From assembly GCF_018219815.1 (NCBI RefSeq), contig NZ_JADMKU010000007.1, positions 62,001-126,000 of the forward strand: a stretch of DNA of 64,000 nt, read 5' to 3'. The notes under the pieces are model-generated. The model made no database searches and was not told the origin of the DNA. It worked only from the letters and a program-made list of their open reading frames with translations. How positions within the stretch are numbered: position 1 is the stretch's first letter; every line of letters starts with the position of its first letter. The position numbers were made by a program, and so were the translations under genes. Source of the stretch: Thalassovita aquimarina. Its GTDB lineage: Bacteria > Pseudomonadota > Alphaproteobacteria > Rhodobacterales > Rhodobacteraceae. Shown here piece after piece: positions 8,209 to 17,001 of the stretch.

Positions 8209-9350
8209 CACTGACTGGTAACTGGTCCTACCCGACCACGATCAAATTCGGCGCTGGCCGGATTACCGAACTGCCCGATGCCTGCGCGGCCGCCGGGATC
8301 AAGCGCCCGCTGCTGGTCACCGACCGGGGGCTGGCCGATCTGCCGATCACCGCGCAAACCCTCGACATCATGGAGGCCGCCGGCCTGGGCCGGGGCCTGT
8401 TCGCCGATGTCGATCCCAACCCGAACGAAAAGAACCTCGATGCCGGCGTCGCGGCCTACAAGGCGGGCGGCCATGACGGCGTGATCGCCTTCGGCGGCGG
8501 GTCCGGGCTCGATCTGGGCAAGATGGTGGCCTTCATGGCGGGGCAGACCCGTCCGGTGTGGGATTTCGAGGATATCGGCGACTGGTGGACCCGCGCCGAT
8601 GCCGACGTGATCGCGCCGATCATCGCGGTACCCACCACCGCCGGCACCGGGTCGGAAGTGGGGCGCGCCAGCGTCATCACCAATTCCGAAACCCACGCCA
8701 AGAAAATCATCTTCCACCCCAAGGTGCTGCCCAGCGTCGTGATCTGCGACCCGGAACTGACCGTGGGCATGCCGCAATTCATCACCGCGGGCACCGGGCT
8801 CGATGCCTTCGCCCATTGCGTCGAGGCCTTCAGTTCGCCGCATTATCATCCGATGAGCCAGGGCATCGCGCTGGAAGGCATGCGGCTGGTCAAGGACTAC
8901 CTGCCGCGCGCCTATGCCGACGGCACCGATATCGAGGCCCGCGCCCAGATGATGAGCGCGGCGATGATGGGGGCAACGGCGTTCCAGAAGGGGCTTGGCG
9001 CGATCCACGCGATGAGCCACCCGATCGGGGCGCATTTCAAAACCCACCACGGCACCACCAACGCCGTCTGCATGCCCGCCGTTCTGGACTTCAACGCGCC
9101 CGCGATCGCGGATCGTTTCGAACAGGCGGCGGCCTATCTGGGCATCGAGGGCGGCTTCGAGGGCTTCAAGACCTTCGTGCAGGAGCTCAACGACAGCCTG
9201 GGCATCCCCAAGCGTCTGTCCGATCTGGGCGTGACGGCGGAAAGCATCCCGGAACTGGTCAAGGGCGCGATCATCGACCCGTCCTGCGGCGGCAACCCGA
9301 TCGAGCTGACCGAGACCAACCTGACCGAGCTGTTCAACGCGGCTCTCTGA
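8205..9350 (+). CDS. Iron-containing alcohol dehydrogenase
   Basis: The 381-residue protein is a group III (iron-activated) alcohol dehydrogenase. NAD-binding text GVIAFGGGSGLDLGKMVAF and the PTTAGTGSEVGRASVIT signature are present. The metal ligands appear as the Asp/His in TGLDAFAHCVEAF and the two His of AMSHPIGAHFKTHHGTTNAV. The family interconverts primary or secondary alcohols and aldehydes. The ATG at 8205 overlaps the ALDH stop (ATGA). The frame stays open further upstream inside the ALDH gene, but only the start at 8205 gives a normal N-terminus. It would supply the aldehyde used by the upstream ALDH. It is the last gene of the operon and is followed by a terminator hairpin. Confidence 0.92.
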   Translation: MTLTGNWSYPTTIKFGAGRITELPDACAAAGIKRPLLVTDRGLADLPITAQTLDIMEAAGLGRGLFADVDPNPNEKNLDAGVAAYKAGGHDGVIAFGGGSGLDLGKMVAFMAGQTRPVWDFEDIGDWWTRADADVIAPIIAVPTTAGTGSEVGRASVITNSETHAKKIIFHPKVLPSVVICDPELTVGMPQFITAGTGLDAFAHCVEAFSSPHYHPMSQGIALEGMRLVKDYLPRAYADGTDIEARAQMMSAAMMGATAFQKGLGAIHAMSHPIGAHFKTHHGTTNAVCMPAVLDFNAPAIADRFEQAAAYLGIEGGFEGFKTFVQELNDSLGIPKRLSDLGVTAESIPELVKGAIIDPSCGGNPIELTETNLTELFNAAL

Positions 9351-9369
9351 GGCTTTGACAAAGAAAATG

Positions 9370-9394
9370 CGGGCGGCCCGGTCAGGGCCGTCCG
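9370..9394. terminator. Bidirectional terminator hairpin between convergent genes
   Basis: CGGGCGGCCC pairs with GGGCCGTCCG (one G-T wobble) around a GGTCA loop in the 67-bp gap between the convergent alcohol dehydrogenase and LysR genes. It could end transcription from both sides. Confidence 0.55.
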
Positions 9395-9417
9395 TTGCCG
9401 TTCTTGGGGCAGGGGGC

Positions 9418-10383
9418 CTAGGAATAGGTGCGTTCGTCCATCGGTACGCTGAGGATTAGTTCATCGATAAGGGCGAGAAAGGCCGCCTCGGGTGGCGACA
9501 GGCTGCGCCTTGGATTGGTCAGCAGGTAGATTTCCACCATCGGCAATTGAGAATAGGGCGGCAACTGCCACAGCTGACCCAGTTGCACGTCGCGCTTGGC
9601 GACATGGACGGGCAGGGCGCCGATACCGATATTGGCCATGGTCAGGCGGCGCACCTCGGACAGGTTCGACGACACCCCGCGCAGATTGGCGGCCAGCCCG
9701 GCCCGGTCGCGCAGCTGCGCCACCGATCCTAGCGGACCGCCCTCGATTTCGGTCTGGAACGAAACCGAGGCCTCGCCTTTCAGGTCCGACAGGGCAATGT
9801 CGTTCCTGCCGAACAGGCGATGCCGGGGGCCGCAGTAAAGCGCGAAAAATTCCCGGCACATCACGCGGGCATCGATGTTCTTCGGCTGCTCGCTAAGCAG
9901 GCAGATCCCGAAACTCGCCTGGTTTTGCCGGATGCGCACCGCGACTTCTGTGCTTTCTTCGACGACCATGGAATAGGTCACTTTCGGGTGTCTTTGTGCG
10001 AATGTTTCCAACACCTTGTCGAAATGCGGCGACACCACGTGGCTGGTCATGACGATGCTGATATGGCCGCTCAATTCTTCCTCTTCGGCCGCCAGGAGTT
10101 GCGGTAATTGCGATACCGCGCCGAAGATGTTTGCGCATTCGGCATAAAGGGTCTGACCGGCATCGGTGACCGCGAAGCGGTTGGGTTTGCGGTCGATCAA
10201 TTGCCGTCCGGTCGCGTCTTCCAGACGCTTCAGGGCGCTGCTGATCGTGGGCTGTTTCAGCCCCAGGAAATCCGCCGCCTTGGATATGCCGCGCTGTTCC
10301 ACCACAACCATGAAGGTGCGCAGAAGGTTCCAGTCCAGGTTCCACGGAAAACGCTGTTCATAGGGTTTCAGCATAGATTTCAT
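9418..10383 (-). CDS. LysR family transcriptional regulator
   Basis: The 321-residue protein has an N-terminal LysR winged HTH (WNLLRTFMVVVEQRGISKAAD, then LGLKQPTISSALKRLEDATG), a linker helix, and a periplasmic-binding-like effector domain from about residue 105 (GHISIVMTSHVVSPHFDKVL). The best start is the ATG at 10383; a TTG at 10386 just before it is less likely. It is divergent from the amino-acid ABC operon starting at 10517, and a TTGCAT-N14-ATGCAA repeat lies between them. It most likely activates that operon in response to its substrate or an intermediate. Confidence 0.9.
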   Translation of the reverse strand: MKSMLKPYEQRFPWNLDWNLLRTFMVVVEQRGISKAADFLGLKQPTISSALKRLEDATGRQLIDRKPNRFAVTDAGQTLYAECANIFGAVSQLPQLLAAEEEELSGHISIVMTSHVVSPHFDKVLETFAQRHPKVTYSMVVEESTEVAVRIRQNQASFGICLLSEQPKNIDARVMCREFFALYCGPRHRLFGRNDIALSDLKGEASVSFQTEIEGGPLGSVAQLRDRAGLAANLRGVSSNLSEVRRLTMANIGIGALPVHVAKRDVQLGQLWQLPPYSQLPMVEIYLLTNPRRSLSPPEAAFLALIDELILSVPMDERTYS

Positions 10384-10409
10384 CAATCATTACAATTTTG
10401 TTTATCTAT

Positions 10410-10435
10410 TTGCATGATGATTTAGCTCTATGCAA
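10410..10435. promoter_or_regulatory. Inverted repeat TTGCAT-N14-ATGCAA, candidate LysR operator
   Basis: Perfect 6-bp arms separated by 14 bp lie in the 133-bp gap between the divergent LysR gene and the ABC operon, about 80 bp before the binding-protein ATG. The position and dyad symmetry suit a LysR-type recognition site. Confidence 0.45.
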
Positions 10436-10516
10436 GCCTTCCCTCCAAGCGTCCGGCCCCATCGCCGGCGTGGTCTGAACACAGAGTCTAAAAAAGTGTA
10501 AGACAGGGAGCTTCAC

Positions 10517-11302
10517 ATGAATACGCGCAGGAAAGTCCTGACAACCGCAGTTATGGCCGGCGTGGCCGCCATGGCAACGTTCGGCGGGGCCAGCTTCGCC
10601 GCAGCCGAGGAACTGGACGCCATCAAGGAAAAGGGCGTGATCCGCATCGCGATGAGCGGCGCTTACCCTCCGTTCAACTTCGTCAATGAACAGAACGAAG
10701 TGGTCGGCTTCGACCCGGCCATCGGCACCGAGATCGCCAAGCGCATGGGGCTTGAGGTGGAAATCGTCACCACCGCATGGGACGGCATCATCGGCGGTCT
10801 TCTGGCCAACAAGTACGACGCCATCGTCGGGTCGATGACCATCACCGAGGAACGCGACGAAGTGGTCGATTTCGTTGGCCCTTACTACACCACCAAGCGC
10901 GCCGTCTTCACCAAGCCGGACAGCGGCATCACCAGCGTATCGCAGCTGGGCGACGTGAAAATGGGCGTGACCCTGGGCGAGACGCACGAGGAATGGGCCC
11001 GCGAGCAGGGCTACAACGTGCGCACCTACAAGGGCCTGCCCGAACTTCTGCTGGAATTGCAGAACGGCCGCGTCGACGTCATCGCCAACGACTCGATCGC
11101 CGCGATCCTGGCAATGAAGGAAAACGGCTATGACTTCGTGATGCTGCCCGATCTCGAGACCGAGGCCTTCGGCGCCGGCATCGCGATCCGCGAAGGCAGC
11201 CCCAAGCTGGCCGCCGAGATGCAGGCAGCGCTGGACGCGATGATGGAAGACGGCACCTACGTCAAGATCGCCGAAAAATGGGTCGGCGGCGACATCCGCT
11301 GA
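10517..11302 (+). CDS. Amino-acid ABC transporter substrate-binding protein
   Basis: The 261-residue protein has an N-terminal Sec-type signal peptide (basic start MNTRRK, hydrophobic core, cleavage near FAAAEE, about residue 34) and a family 3 (polar amino acid) binding fold. Recognisable text includes KGVIRIAMSGAYPPFNFVNE, VVGFDPAIGTEIAKRMG, WDGIIGGLLANKYDAIVGSMTITEERDEVVDF and the lobe-2 segment LELQNGRVDVIANDSI. It delivers an amino acid or analogue to the permease pair encoded at 12185 and 12860. A GGGAG ribosome site precedes the ATG. A strong hairpin follows the stop, separating it from the rest of the operon. Confidence 0.92.
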   Translation: MNTRRKVLTTAVMAGVAAMATFGGASFAAAEELDAIKEKGVIRIAMSGAYPPFNFVNEQNEVVGFDPAIGTEIAKRMGLEVEIVTTAWDGIIGGLLANKYDAIVGSMTITEERDEVVDFVGPYYTTKRAVFTKPDSGITSVSQLGDVKMGVTLGETHEEWAREQGYNVRTYKGLPELLLELQNGRVDVIANDSIAAILAMKENGYDFVMLPDLETEAFGAGIAIREGSPKLAAEMQAALDAMMEDGTYVKIAEKWVGGDIR

Positions 11303-11328
11303 ACTTCCTGAATTCAACTGGCAAACTT

Positions 11329-11356
11329 GTGGCACGCCGGATGTCCGGCGCGCCAC
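11329..11356 (+). terminator. Strong hairpin after the ABC binding-protein gene
   Basis: GTGGCACGCCGG and CCGGCGCGCCAC form a 12-base stem with one internal mismatch and an ATGT loop, ending 19 bp before the next ATG. Lacking a T-run and lying inside an operon, it probably gives partial termination or protects the upstream message. Confidence 0.5.
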
Positions 11357-11375
11357 GCGGACAGGTGTGGGCGAG

Positions 11376-12167
11376 ATGCAAACAGACTATGGAAAACTGA
11401 CTTGGGAAGAGGTGCGCGACGCCGACAAGGATCGCGTGGTGATCCTTAACGTGTCCGCCACCGAGGACCACGGGCCGCATATGCCGCTCGATACCGATAC
11501 TGTGCTGGGCATGGCGGTGGCCAACGGCGTGGGGGAACTGGCGCCCGAAGAGGTGCTGGTCATGCCGCCCATCGCCTATGGGTTCAACGAACACCACAAG
11601 GATTTTCCCGGCGTCATCTGGATTCAGCCCGAAACCCTGATCGCCTTCGTCACCGACGTGACCAAATCGCTGGCCCATCACGGGTTCCGCCGCATCCTTT
11701 TGCTGAATTCGCACGGGTCCAACCACCCGGTGCTGGATCTGGCGGCGCGCAAGACGGTGATCGAGAATGAAATCATCTGCGTTTCGGCCTCCTACTGGAA
11801 TCTGTGCGGCGACCGGATCAACGAGCTGCGCAATTCCGAGGTCGGCGGCATCGCCCATGCCGGCGAGTTCGAGGCCGCGATGTACATGCATCTGCACCCC
11901 GAACTGGTCGATCTCAGCAAGGCAACGAACCAGAACCTGCACGATCCGAATACCAAGTTTTTCAACCTCGACCTGGCCAAGGGCGGTGGCAAGGCGATGC
12001 TGATGCGCTGGTGGTCCGAGGCCTCGCCCGACGGCACGATGGGCGACCCTACGGTTGCCGATGCCGAAACCGGGCGCAAGTTTCTTGAAGCCGCGGTCGA
12101 GGAAACCACGGCGCTGGTGCGCGAAATCCGCGCCCTGCCGATCCTCGAACGCAAAGATCACCACTGA
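11376..12167 (+). CDS. Creatininase family protein (metal-dependent amidohydrolase)
   Basis: The 263-residue protein matches the creatininase family. Metal ligands are visible as Glu and His in NVSATEDHGPHMPLDTDT, the GFNEHHKDFPGV segment, LLLNSHGSNHPVLD and HAGEFEAAMYM. Members hydrolyse cyclic or linear amides (creatinine, formamidopyrimidine deformylation, mycofactocin precursor cleavage), so the exact bond cannot be named. The ATG at 11376 is chosen; a GTG at 11367 is in frame but lacks a better ribosome site. Placement between the binding protein and permeases of an amino-acid ABC transporter suggests that it opens or deacylates the imported compound, such as a lactam or N-acyl amino acid. 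Confidence 0.88.
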   Translation: MQTDYGKLTWEEVRDADKDRVVILNVSATEDHGPHMPLDTDTVLGMAVANGVGELAPEEVLVMPPIAYGFNEHHKDFPGVIWIQPETLIAFVTDVTKSLAHHGFRRILLLNSHGSNHPVLDLAARKTVIENEIICVSASYWNLCGDRINELRNSEVGGIAHAGEFEAAMYMHLHPELVDLSKATNQNLHDPNTKFFNLDLAKGGGKAMLMRWWSEASPDGTMGDPTVADAETGRKFLEAAVEETTALVREIRALPILERKDHH

Positions 12168-12184
12168 AAAAGAAGGACGGGCCG

Positions 12185-12832
12185 ATGGATGTCGAACTGA
12201 TGCTTAAAGTCTACCCCTTCTTCGTGAAGGCGGCCTGGGTGACGATCCAGCTTTCGGTGCTGACCACGATACTGGGACTGATCTGCGGATCCCTTGGCGC
12301 CGCGGCGCGGCTGTCGCGACTGCGGTTGTTTCGCATCATCGGCGCCGCCTATGTCAGTTTCATCCGCGGCACCCCGGCGCTGATCCAGCTGTTCATCCTG
12401 TATTTCGGCGGTCCCCAGGTGGGCATTCAGCTTGACGCCTTCGAGGCGGGGGTGATCGGGCTGGGCGTGAATATCGGCGCCTACATGACCGAAACCATCC
12501 GCGGCGCGATCATCGCCATCGACAAAGGCCAGGCCGAGGCGGCGCGCACGCTGGGCATGAGCCGTTACCAAAGCATGCGCTACGTGATCCTGCCCCAGGC
12601 CGCCAGGCTGATGATCCGGCCGCTGGGCGTCAACATCAACGCGCTGATCAAGGGCACCGCTCTGGTCGCGGCGATCTCGGTGATCGAACTGACCTACACC
12701 GCGCAACGCTATATCGGGTCGACCTACAAGCCCTTCGAGATGTTCCTGATCTCGGGCGTTCTTTACATGATCATCATCTACGTCACCGGCCGCGGCATCG
12801 CCTGGCTAGACCGCAAGGCGCGCATCGTCTGA
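12185..12832 (+). CDS. Amino-acid ABC transporter permease (HisM/GlnP type)
   Basis: The 215-residue membrane protein has the polar amino acid permease pattern. It starts FVKAAWVTIQLSVLTTILGLICG, has the SFIRGTPALIQLFILYF segment, and the ATPase-contacting EAA loop GQAEAARTLGMSRYQSMRYVILPQAARLMIRP. Five membrane helices are expected. It pairs with the similar permease at 12860 and the ATPase at 13537. The gap to the creatininase gene is 17 bp. Confidence 0.93.
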   Translation: MDVELMLKVYPFFVKAAWVTIQLSVLTTILGLICGSLGAAARLSRLRLFRIIGAAYVSFIRGTPALIQLFILYFGGPQVGIQLDAFEAGVIGLGVNIGAYMTETIRGAIIAIDKGQAEAARTLGMSRYQSMRYVILPQAARLMIRPLGVNINALIKGTALVAAISVIELTYTAQRYIGSTYKPFEMFLISGVLYMIIIYVTGRGIAWLDRKARIV

Positions 12833-12859
12833 GCGCCGCGAAGGAGAGGATAAAACGAC

Positions 12860-13516
12860 ATGGGTCTGGATTTCTCAGTCATCCCAAAATACCTCGATGT
12901 GGTCATGCTGGGCGCGTTGTGGACCATTGCGATCACCGTCGCCGCGGCCTTGTTGAGCTTTTTCGGCGGCATCTTCCTGGCCGTGGTCGCGCTTTACGCC
13001 CCGGCGATCATCCGGCTGCCGTTCCGCTTGTTCGCATGGCTGTTCATGGGCACGCCGCTGCTGCTGCAACTGTTCCTGATCTATTTCGGGCTGGTGCAGA
13101 TCGGTATCGACCTGCCGGCCTTCGTGGCGGGCGTGATCGGGCTGGGGCTGCATTTCGCGGTCTACAATTCCGAACTGATCCAGACCAGCATTCTGGCCGT
13201 CGACAAGGGCCAGATGGAGGCGGCCCGCACGCTTGGTCTCAGCCGGGGGCAGGCCTTGCGCAAGGTCGTCGTGCCGCAGGCGGTGCGCGACGTGATCCCG
13301 CCGATTGGTAACAACATGATCGCGCTGCTGAAGGACTCGGCGCTGGTGTCGGTGATCGGGGTGTCGGAACTGACCCTGTCGGCGCAGCTTGCCATCGGGC
13401 GGACCTACCGGCCGTTTGAATTCTACGTCCTCGCCGCCGTGTTCTACTACATCATCAACCTCGGGATGGAGGCCGTTCTGCGGCGCATCGAACGTAAGGT
13501 TCAGGCCGCCCGCTGA
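12860..13516 (+). CDS. Amino-acid ABC transporter permease (second subunit)
   Basis: The 218-residue membrane protein is a second polar amino acid permease: [20 protein letters not shown] at the start, [21 protein letters not shown], and the EAA loop [21 protein letters not shown] followed by [21 protein letters not shown]. It forms the heterodimeric channel with the preceding permease. AAGGAGAGGA lies upstream of the ATG as a strong ribosome site. Confidence 0.93.
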   Translation: MGLDFSVIPKYLDVVMLGALWTIAITVAAALLSFFGGIFLAVVALYAPAIIRLPFRLFAWLFMGTPLLLQLFLIYFGLVQIGIDLPAFVAGVIGLGLHFAVYNSELIQTSILAVDKGQMEAARTLGLSRGQALRKVVVPQAVRDVIPPIGNNMIALLKDSALVSVIGVSELTLSAQLAIGRTYRPFEFYVLAAVFYYIINLGMEAVLRRIERKVQAAR

Positions 13517-13536
13517 TGCCGAAGGAGATTATACAG

Positions 13537-14310
13537 ATGACCGAACAGAAACCCTTCGTCGATATCCGTCATGCGCAGAAGAGCTATGGCGCTCTTGAGG
13601 TGCTGAAGGATATCAGCCTGCAGGTCCACCGGGGCGAAATCGTCGCCATCATCGGACCATCGGGATCGGGCAAGAGCACGCTTTTGCGCGCGATCAACGA
13701 CCTCGATCCGCTGTCGGGCGGCGAGGTCTGGCTTGAGGACACCCAGGTCAACAAGACGCTGCCGCATCGTCAGTATGAAAAGCACATCAACCAGGTGCGT
13801 CAGAACATCGGCATGGTGTTCCAGCACTTCAACCTGTTTCACCACCTGACCGTGCGTGAAAACATCACGCTGGCGCCGAAGCTGCTGAAAGGGATCAGCG
13901 ACGAGGAAGCCAACAAGCTGGCCGAGGAACAGCTCAACAAGGTCGGGATGATCGAACGCATCGATTACTACCCGTCGCAGCTGTCCGGCGGGCAGAAACA
14001 GCGCGTCGCGATCGCTCGCGCGCTGGCGATGAAACCCAAGGTGATGCTGTTCGACGAGGCGACCTCGGCGCTCGACCCGGAACTGGTCGAGGAAGTGAAC
14101 CAGGTGATGAAGGCGCTGGCCGAGGAACACATGACGATGATCATCGTCACCCACGAAATGGGGTTTGCCGAAAGCGTCTGCGACCGGGTCCTGTTCATGG
14201 ATCAGGGCGTGGTGGTCGAGGAAGGCCCGCCCGAGGTGATGTTCCGCAACCCGCAGAACGAACGCACCAAGAATTTCCTTCGCAAACATCTGGCCGACGC
14301 CAACAAGTGA
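13537..14310 (+). CDS. Amino-acid ABC transporter ATP-binding protein
   Basis: The 257-residue ATPase has Walker A (GPSGSGKST), Q-loop ([10 protein letters not shown]), ABC signature ([15 protein letters not shown]), Walker B ([13 protein letters not shown]) and switch His (IIVTHEM), and is close to the GlnQ/HisP family. The ATG at 13537 is preferred because AAGGAGA lies 8 bp upstream; a start at 13516 would place that site inside the coding sequence. It powers the permease pair just upstream. Confidence 0.94.
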   Translation: MTEQKPFVDIRHAQKSYGALEVLKDISLQVHRGEIVAIIGPSGSGKSTLLRAINDLDPLSGGEVWLEDTQVNKTLPHRQYEKHINQVRQNIGMVFQHFNLFHHLTVRENITLAPKLLKGISDEEANKLAEEQLNKVGMIERIDYYPSQLSGGQKQRVAIARALAMKPKVMLFDEATSALDPELVEEVNQVMKALAEEHMTMIIVTHEMGFAESVCDRVLFMDQGVVVEEGPPEVMFRNPQNERTKNFLRKHLADANK

Positions 14311-14318
14311 GCCGCAGA

Positions 14319-15659
14319 ATGTCCCACCTCTTCTATCAGTCCAAATCGCCGCGACCGTTCCTGGAACGGGGCGAAGGCATCTACATGTATGACGTGAACG
14401 GGCGCCGTTACCTTGACGGGTCGTCGGGTGCGATGGTGTCCAACATTGGCCATTCAAACCCCGCGGTTCTGGCCGCGATGCGGGCACAGATGGACAAGTC
14501 GACCTTCGGTTACCGGCTGCACTTCCAGACCGAGGCGTCCGAGGCACTGGCCACCAAGTCCGCGGAACTGAGCCCGGCGGGGCTGGACCGGGTGTTCTTC
14601 GTTTCCGGCGGATCGGAAGCGGTGGAAAGCGCGCTGAAACTGGCGCGCCAGTACAAGCTGTCCATCGGGCAGGGCAGCCGGTTCAAGGTGATTTCGCGGA
14701 TGCCGTCCTACCACGGTTCGACCCTGGGGGCGCTGGCGGTGACCGGATACGACCCGCTGACCGTGCCGTTCGCGCCGATGATGCATGAGATGCCGAAAAT
14801 CCCGGCGCCGCGTGCCTATCTTGACGGGCTGAACGCCGACGATCCCGCGACCGGTCTGCATTATGCCAACATGCTGGAACAGAAGATCATCGAGGAAGGC
14901 CCCGAAACCGTGCTGGCCTTCATCGTCGAACCGGTCGGTGGCGCCTCGACCGGGGCGCTGGTGCCGCCGGCAGGCTACATGCAGCGCATCCGCGAGATAT
15001 GCGACGCTTACGACATCCTGCTGATCCATGACGAGGTGATGTCGGGCGGCGGCCGCACCGGCAGGTTCTGGGGCGCCGAACACTGGGACGTCAAACCCGA
15101 TGTGATTTCGATCTCTAAGGGCTTCGGCGGCGGTTACGTGCCGCTTGGCGCGATGATCGCGCGCGGCGACATGGTCGAGGCGGTGCTGGAAACGGGCGGT
15201 TTCCAGCACGGTCACACCTATGCCGGCAACCCGCTGGCCTGTGCCGCGGGGCTGGCGCTGATCGGAGAGATCGAGCGCAACGACCTGATCGCCAACGCCG
15301 CTGCGATGGGGGATCTGCTGAAATCGCGGCTGTCCGGGTTGATGGACCGCTATCCCTTCATTGGCGATGTGCGCGGCAAGGGATTGCTGCTGGCGTTCGA
15401 ACTGGTCTCGGACCGGGCCACGATGGCCCCGCTGCCCAAGGGCCTGTCGGCGTTTCAGCGGTTGGTCGACATCGCCTATGACGAGGGGCTGATCATCTAT
15501 TCCCGCCGTACCCGTGGCGGGCTCGAGGGGGATCATTTCCTGGTCTGCCCGCCGATGATCATCGGCAAGGACGGGATCGAGGAAATCATGCAAGGCCTGA
15601 CTCGCGCGCTGGACAAGTTCGCGGCCGAGGCCGGGCTGGACGTGGACAGCGCGGCATGA
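14319..15659 (+). CDS. Class III aminotransferase (PLP-dependent)
   Basis: The 446-residue protein is a fold-type I class III aminotransferase. Visible are GIYMYDVNGRRYLDGSSGAM at the N-terminus, SGGSEAVESALKLARQ for PLP phosphate binding, the YHGST motif, LLIHDEVMSGGGRTG with the PLP-contacting Asp, and the Schiff-base Lys in ISISKGFGGGYVPLG (about residue 267). The class acts on omega- and beta-amino acids and amines. It starts 8 bp after the ABC ATPase and overlaps the CoA-transferase gene by 4 bp. In this operon it probably converts an imported, freed amino acid into a keto acid that the following CoA-transferase can activate. The ATG at 14319 is chosen over an overlapping in-frame GTG at 14307. 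Confidence 0.92.
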   Translation: MSHLFYQSKSPRPFLERGEGIYMYDVNGRRYLDGSSGAMVSNIGHSNPAVLAAMRAQMDKSTFGYRLHFQTEASEALATKSAELSPAGLDRVFFVSGGSEAVESALKLARQYKLSIGQGSRFKVISRMPSYHGSTLGALAVTGYDPLTVPFAPMMHEMPKIPAPRAYLDGLNADDPATGLHYANMLEQKIIEEGPETVLAFIVEPVGGASTGALVPPAGYMQRIREICDAYDILLIHDEVMSGGGRTGRFWGAEHWDVKPDVISISKGFGGGYVPLGAMIARGDMVEAVLETGGFQHGHTYAGNPLACAAGLALIGEIERNDLIANAAAMGDLLKSRLSGLMDRYPFIGDVRGKGLLLAFELVSDRATMAPLPKGLSAFQRLVDIAYDEGLIIYSRRTRGGLEGDHFLVCPPMIIGKDGIEEIMQGLTRALDKFAAEAGLDVDSAA

Positions 15660-16348
15660 GACTGCCCGACAAGACAACCTCGATGGAAGAGGCGGTGTCG
15701 CAGATCGAAAGCGGTGCCACCGTCATGCTGGGCGGTTTCGGCGTGCCCGGCACGCCGTTTGCGCTGATCCGCGAACTGCTGCGGCAGGGGCAGCGCGATC
15801 TGACCATCATCAAGAACGACGCCAACGAAACCGGGCTCGGGGTCGATCACCTGCTGGCCGAAGGCCGGGTGAAACGTCTGATCACCACCCATATCGGCCT
15901 CAATCCCCGCGCCATCCAGATGATGAACGACGGCGAGATCGAGGTTGAATTCTGCGCCCAGGGCATATTGGCCGAACGGGTCCGCGCCGGCGGGGCGGGA
16001 TTGCAGGCGATCGTCACCGATATCGGGCTGGACACGGAACTGGCCCGGGGCAAGGCGACGGTCGACATCGATGGCAAACCCGCGATGATCGAAACCGCTT
16101 TGCGTGCCGACGCCGCCTTTGTCCATGCCGCAAAGGCGGATGTGTTCGGCAATCTCGGCTACTGCGCCACGGCGCGGAACTTCAATCCGATGATGGCGAT
16201 GGCCGCTGACCTGGTCATTGCCGAGGCCGAAACGGTGCTGCCGCTTGGCGGCGTGGCCCCCGACGAGGTGCATACGCCGGGTCCCTTCGTCGATCACGTG
16301 GTGGAACTGGGCGAACTGAGCGAGGAGTATGACATTGTCCGGCGCTAA
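15656..16348 (+). CDS. 3-oxoacid CoA-transferase, subunit A
   Basis: The 230-residue protein is the alpha subunit of a type I CoA-transferase: SGATVMLGGFGVPGTPFALIREL is the glycine-rich CoA-binding start, and the family text NDANETGLGVDHLLAEGRVKR and KADVFGNLGYCATARNFNPMMA follow. With subunit B it moves CoA from succinyl-CoA or another donor to a short-chain keto acid. It overlaps the aminotransferase by 4 bp and subunit B by 20 bp. Confidence 0.9.
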   Translation: MRLPDKTTSMEEAVSQIESGATVMLGGFGVPGTPFALIRELLRQGQRDLTIIKNDANETGLGVDHLLAEGRVKRLITTHIGLNPRAIQMMNDGEIEVEFCAQGILAERVRAGGAGLQAIVTDIGLDTELARGKATVDIDGKPAMIETALRADAAFVHAAKADVFGNLGYCATARNFNPMMAMAADLVIAEAETVLPLGGVAPDEVHTPGPFVDHVVELGELSEEYDIVRR

Positions 16349-16988
16349 GGAAAGAATGGTCGCCCGCGCCGCGCGGGAAATCCGCCCCGGCATGGTGGTC
16401 AATCTGGGCATCGGGTTGCCGACAAGGGTGGTGAACCACCTGGCCGCCGATTTCCCGGTCTGCCTGCATACCGAAAACGGCCTGTCGGGGATCGGTCCGA
16501 CGCTGCCCGCTGAGCAGGCCGACCGCAACCTGATCGATGCCGGCGGCGCCTATGTGTCGACCGTACCGGGCAGCGCCTTTTTCGACAGCGCTGCGTCCTT
16601 CGCGCTGGTGCGCAGTGGGCGGCTCGACATGACCATGCTGGGTGCGTTCGAGGTAGCCCAGAACGGCGATCTGGCGAACTGGAAGATTCCGGGGCGGTTT
16701 TCCCCCGGTGCGGGCGGCGGGATCGAACTGGCGCAGAAGGCGCGCCGGGTTCTGGTGCTGTCGACCCATACCGACCGGCAGGGCAAGCCCAAGCTGGTCG
16801 AACGCTGCAGCCTGCCGCTGACCGCCGCCGGTTGCGTCGACCGGATCTTCACCGACATGGCCGTGATCGACGTCACACCCGAAGGATTTGCCCTGCGCGA
16901 AATCGCCGACGGGCTGGCGGTTGACGACGTGATCAAGGCCACCGGCGCGCCGCTGATCCTGCCCGAGGGCGAAATTCCCGTTTTCTGA
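16329..16988 (+). CDS. 3-oxoacid CoA-transferase, subunit B
   Basis: The 219-residue beta subunit carries the catalytic glutamate in HTENGLSGIG (about residue 47-48) and the VNLGIGLPTRVVNHL segment. It also has GGAYVSTVPGSAFFDSAASFALVRSG and DLANWKIPG, as in ScoB/AtoA proteins. It completes the CoA-transferase begun at 15656. The ATG at 16329 gives the usual N-terminal length; an ATG at 16356 with AAGGA before it would cut nine residues. Followed after 13 bp by the M20 peptidase gene. Confidence 0.9.
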   Translation: MTLSGAKERMVARAAREIRPGMVVNLGIGLPTRVVNHLAADFPVCLHTENGLSGIGPTLPAEQADRNLIDAGGAYVSTVPGSAFFDSAASFALVRSGRLDMTMLGAFEVAQNGDLANWKIPGRFSPGAGGGIELAQKARRVLVLSTHTDRQGKPKLVERCSLPLTAAGCVDRIFTDMAVIDVTPEGFALREIADGLAVDDVIKATGAPLILPEGEIPVF

Positions 16989-17001
16989 GCCGAGTGATCC
17001 C

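Noticed and set aside
14307-14318. GTG start four codons before the chosen aminotransferase start
   Set aside because: It would overlap the ABC ATPase stop and has no better ribosome site; the ATG at 14319 gives the usual family N-terminus, although the GTG cannot be fully excluded.
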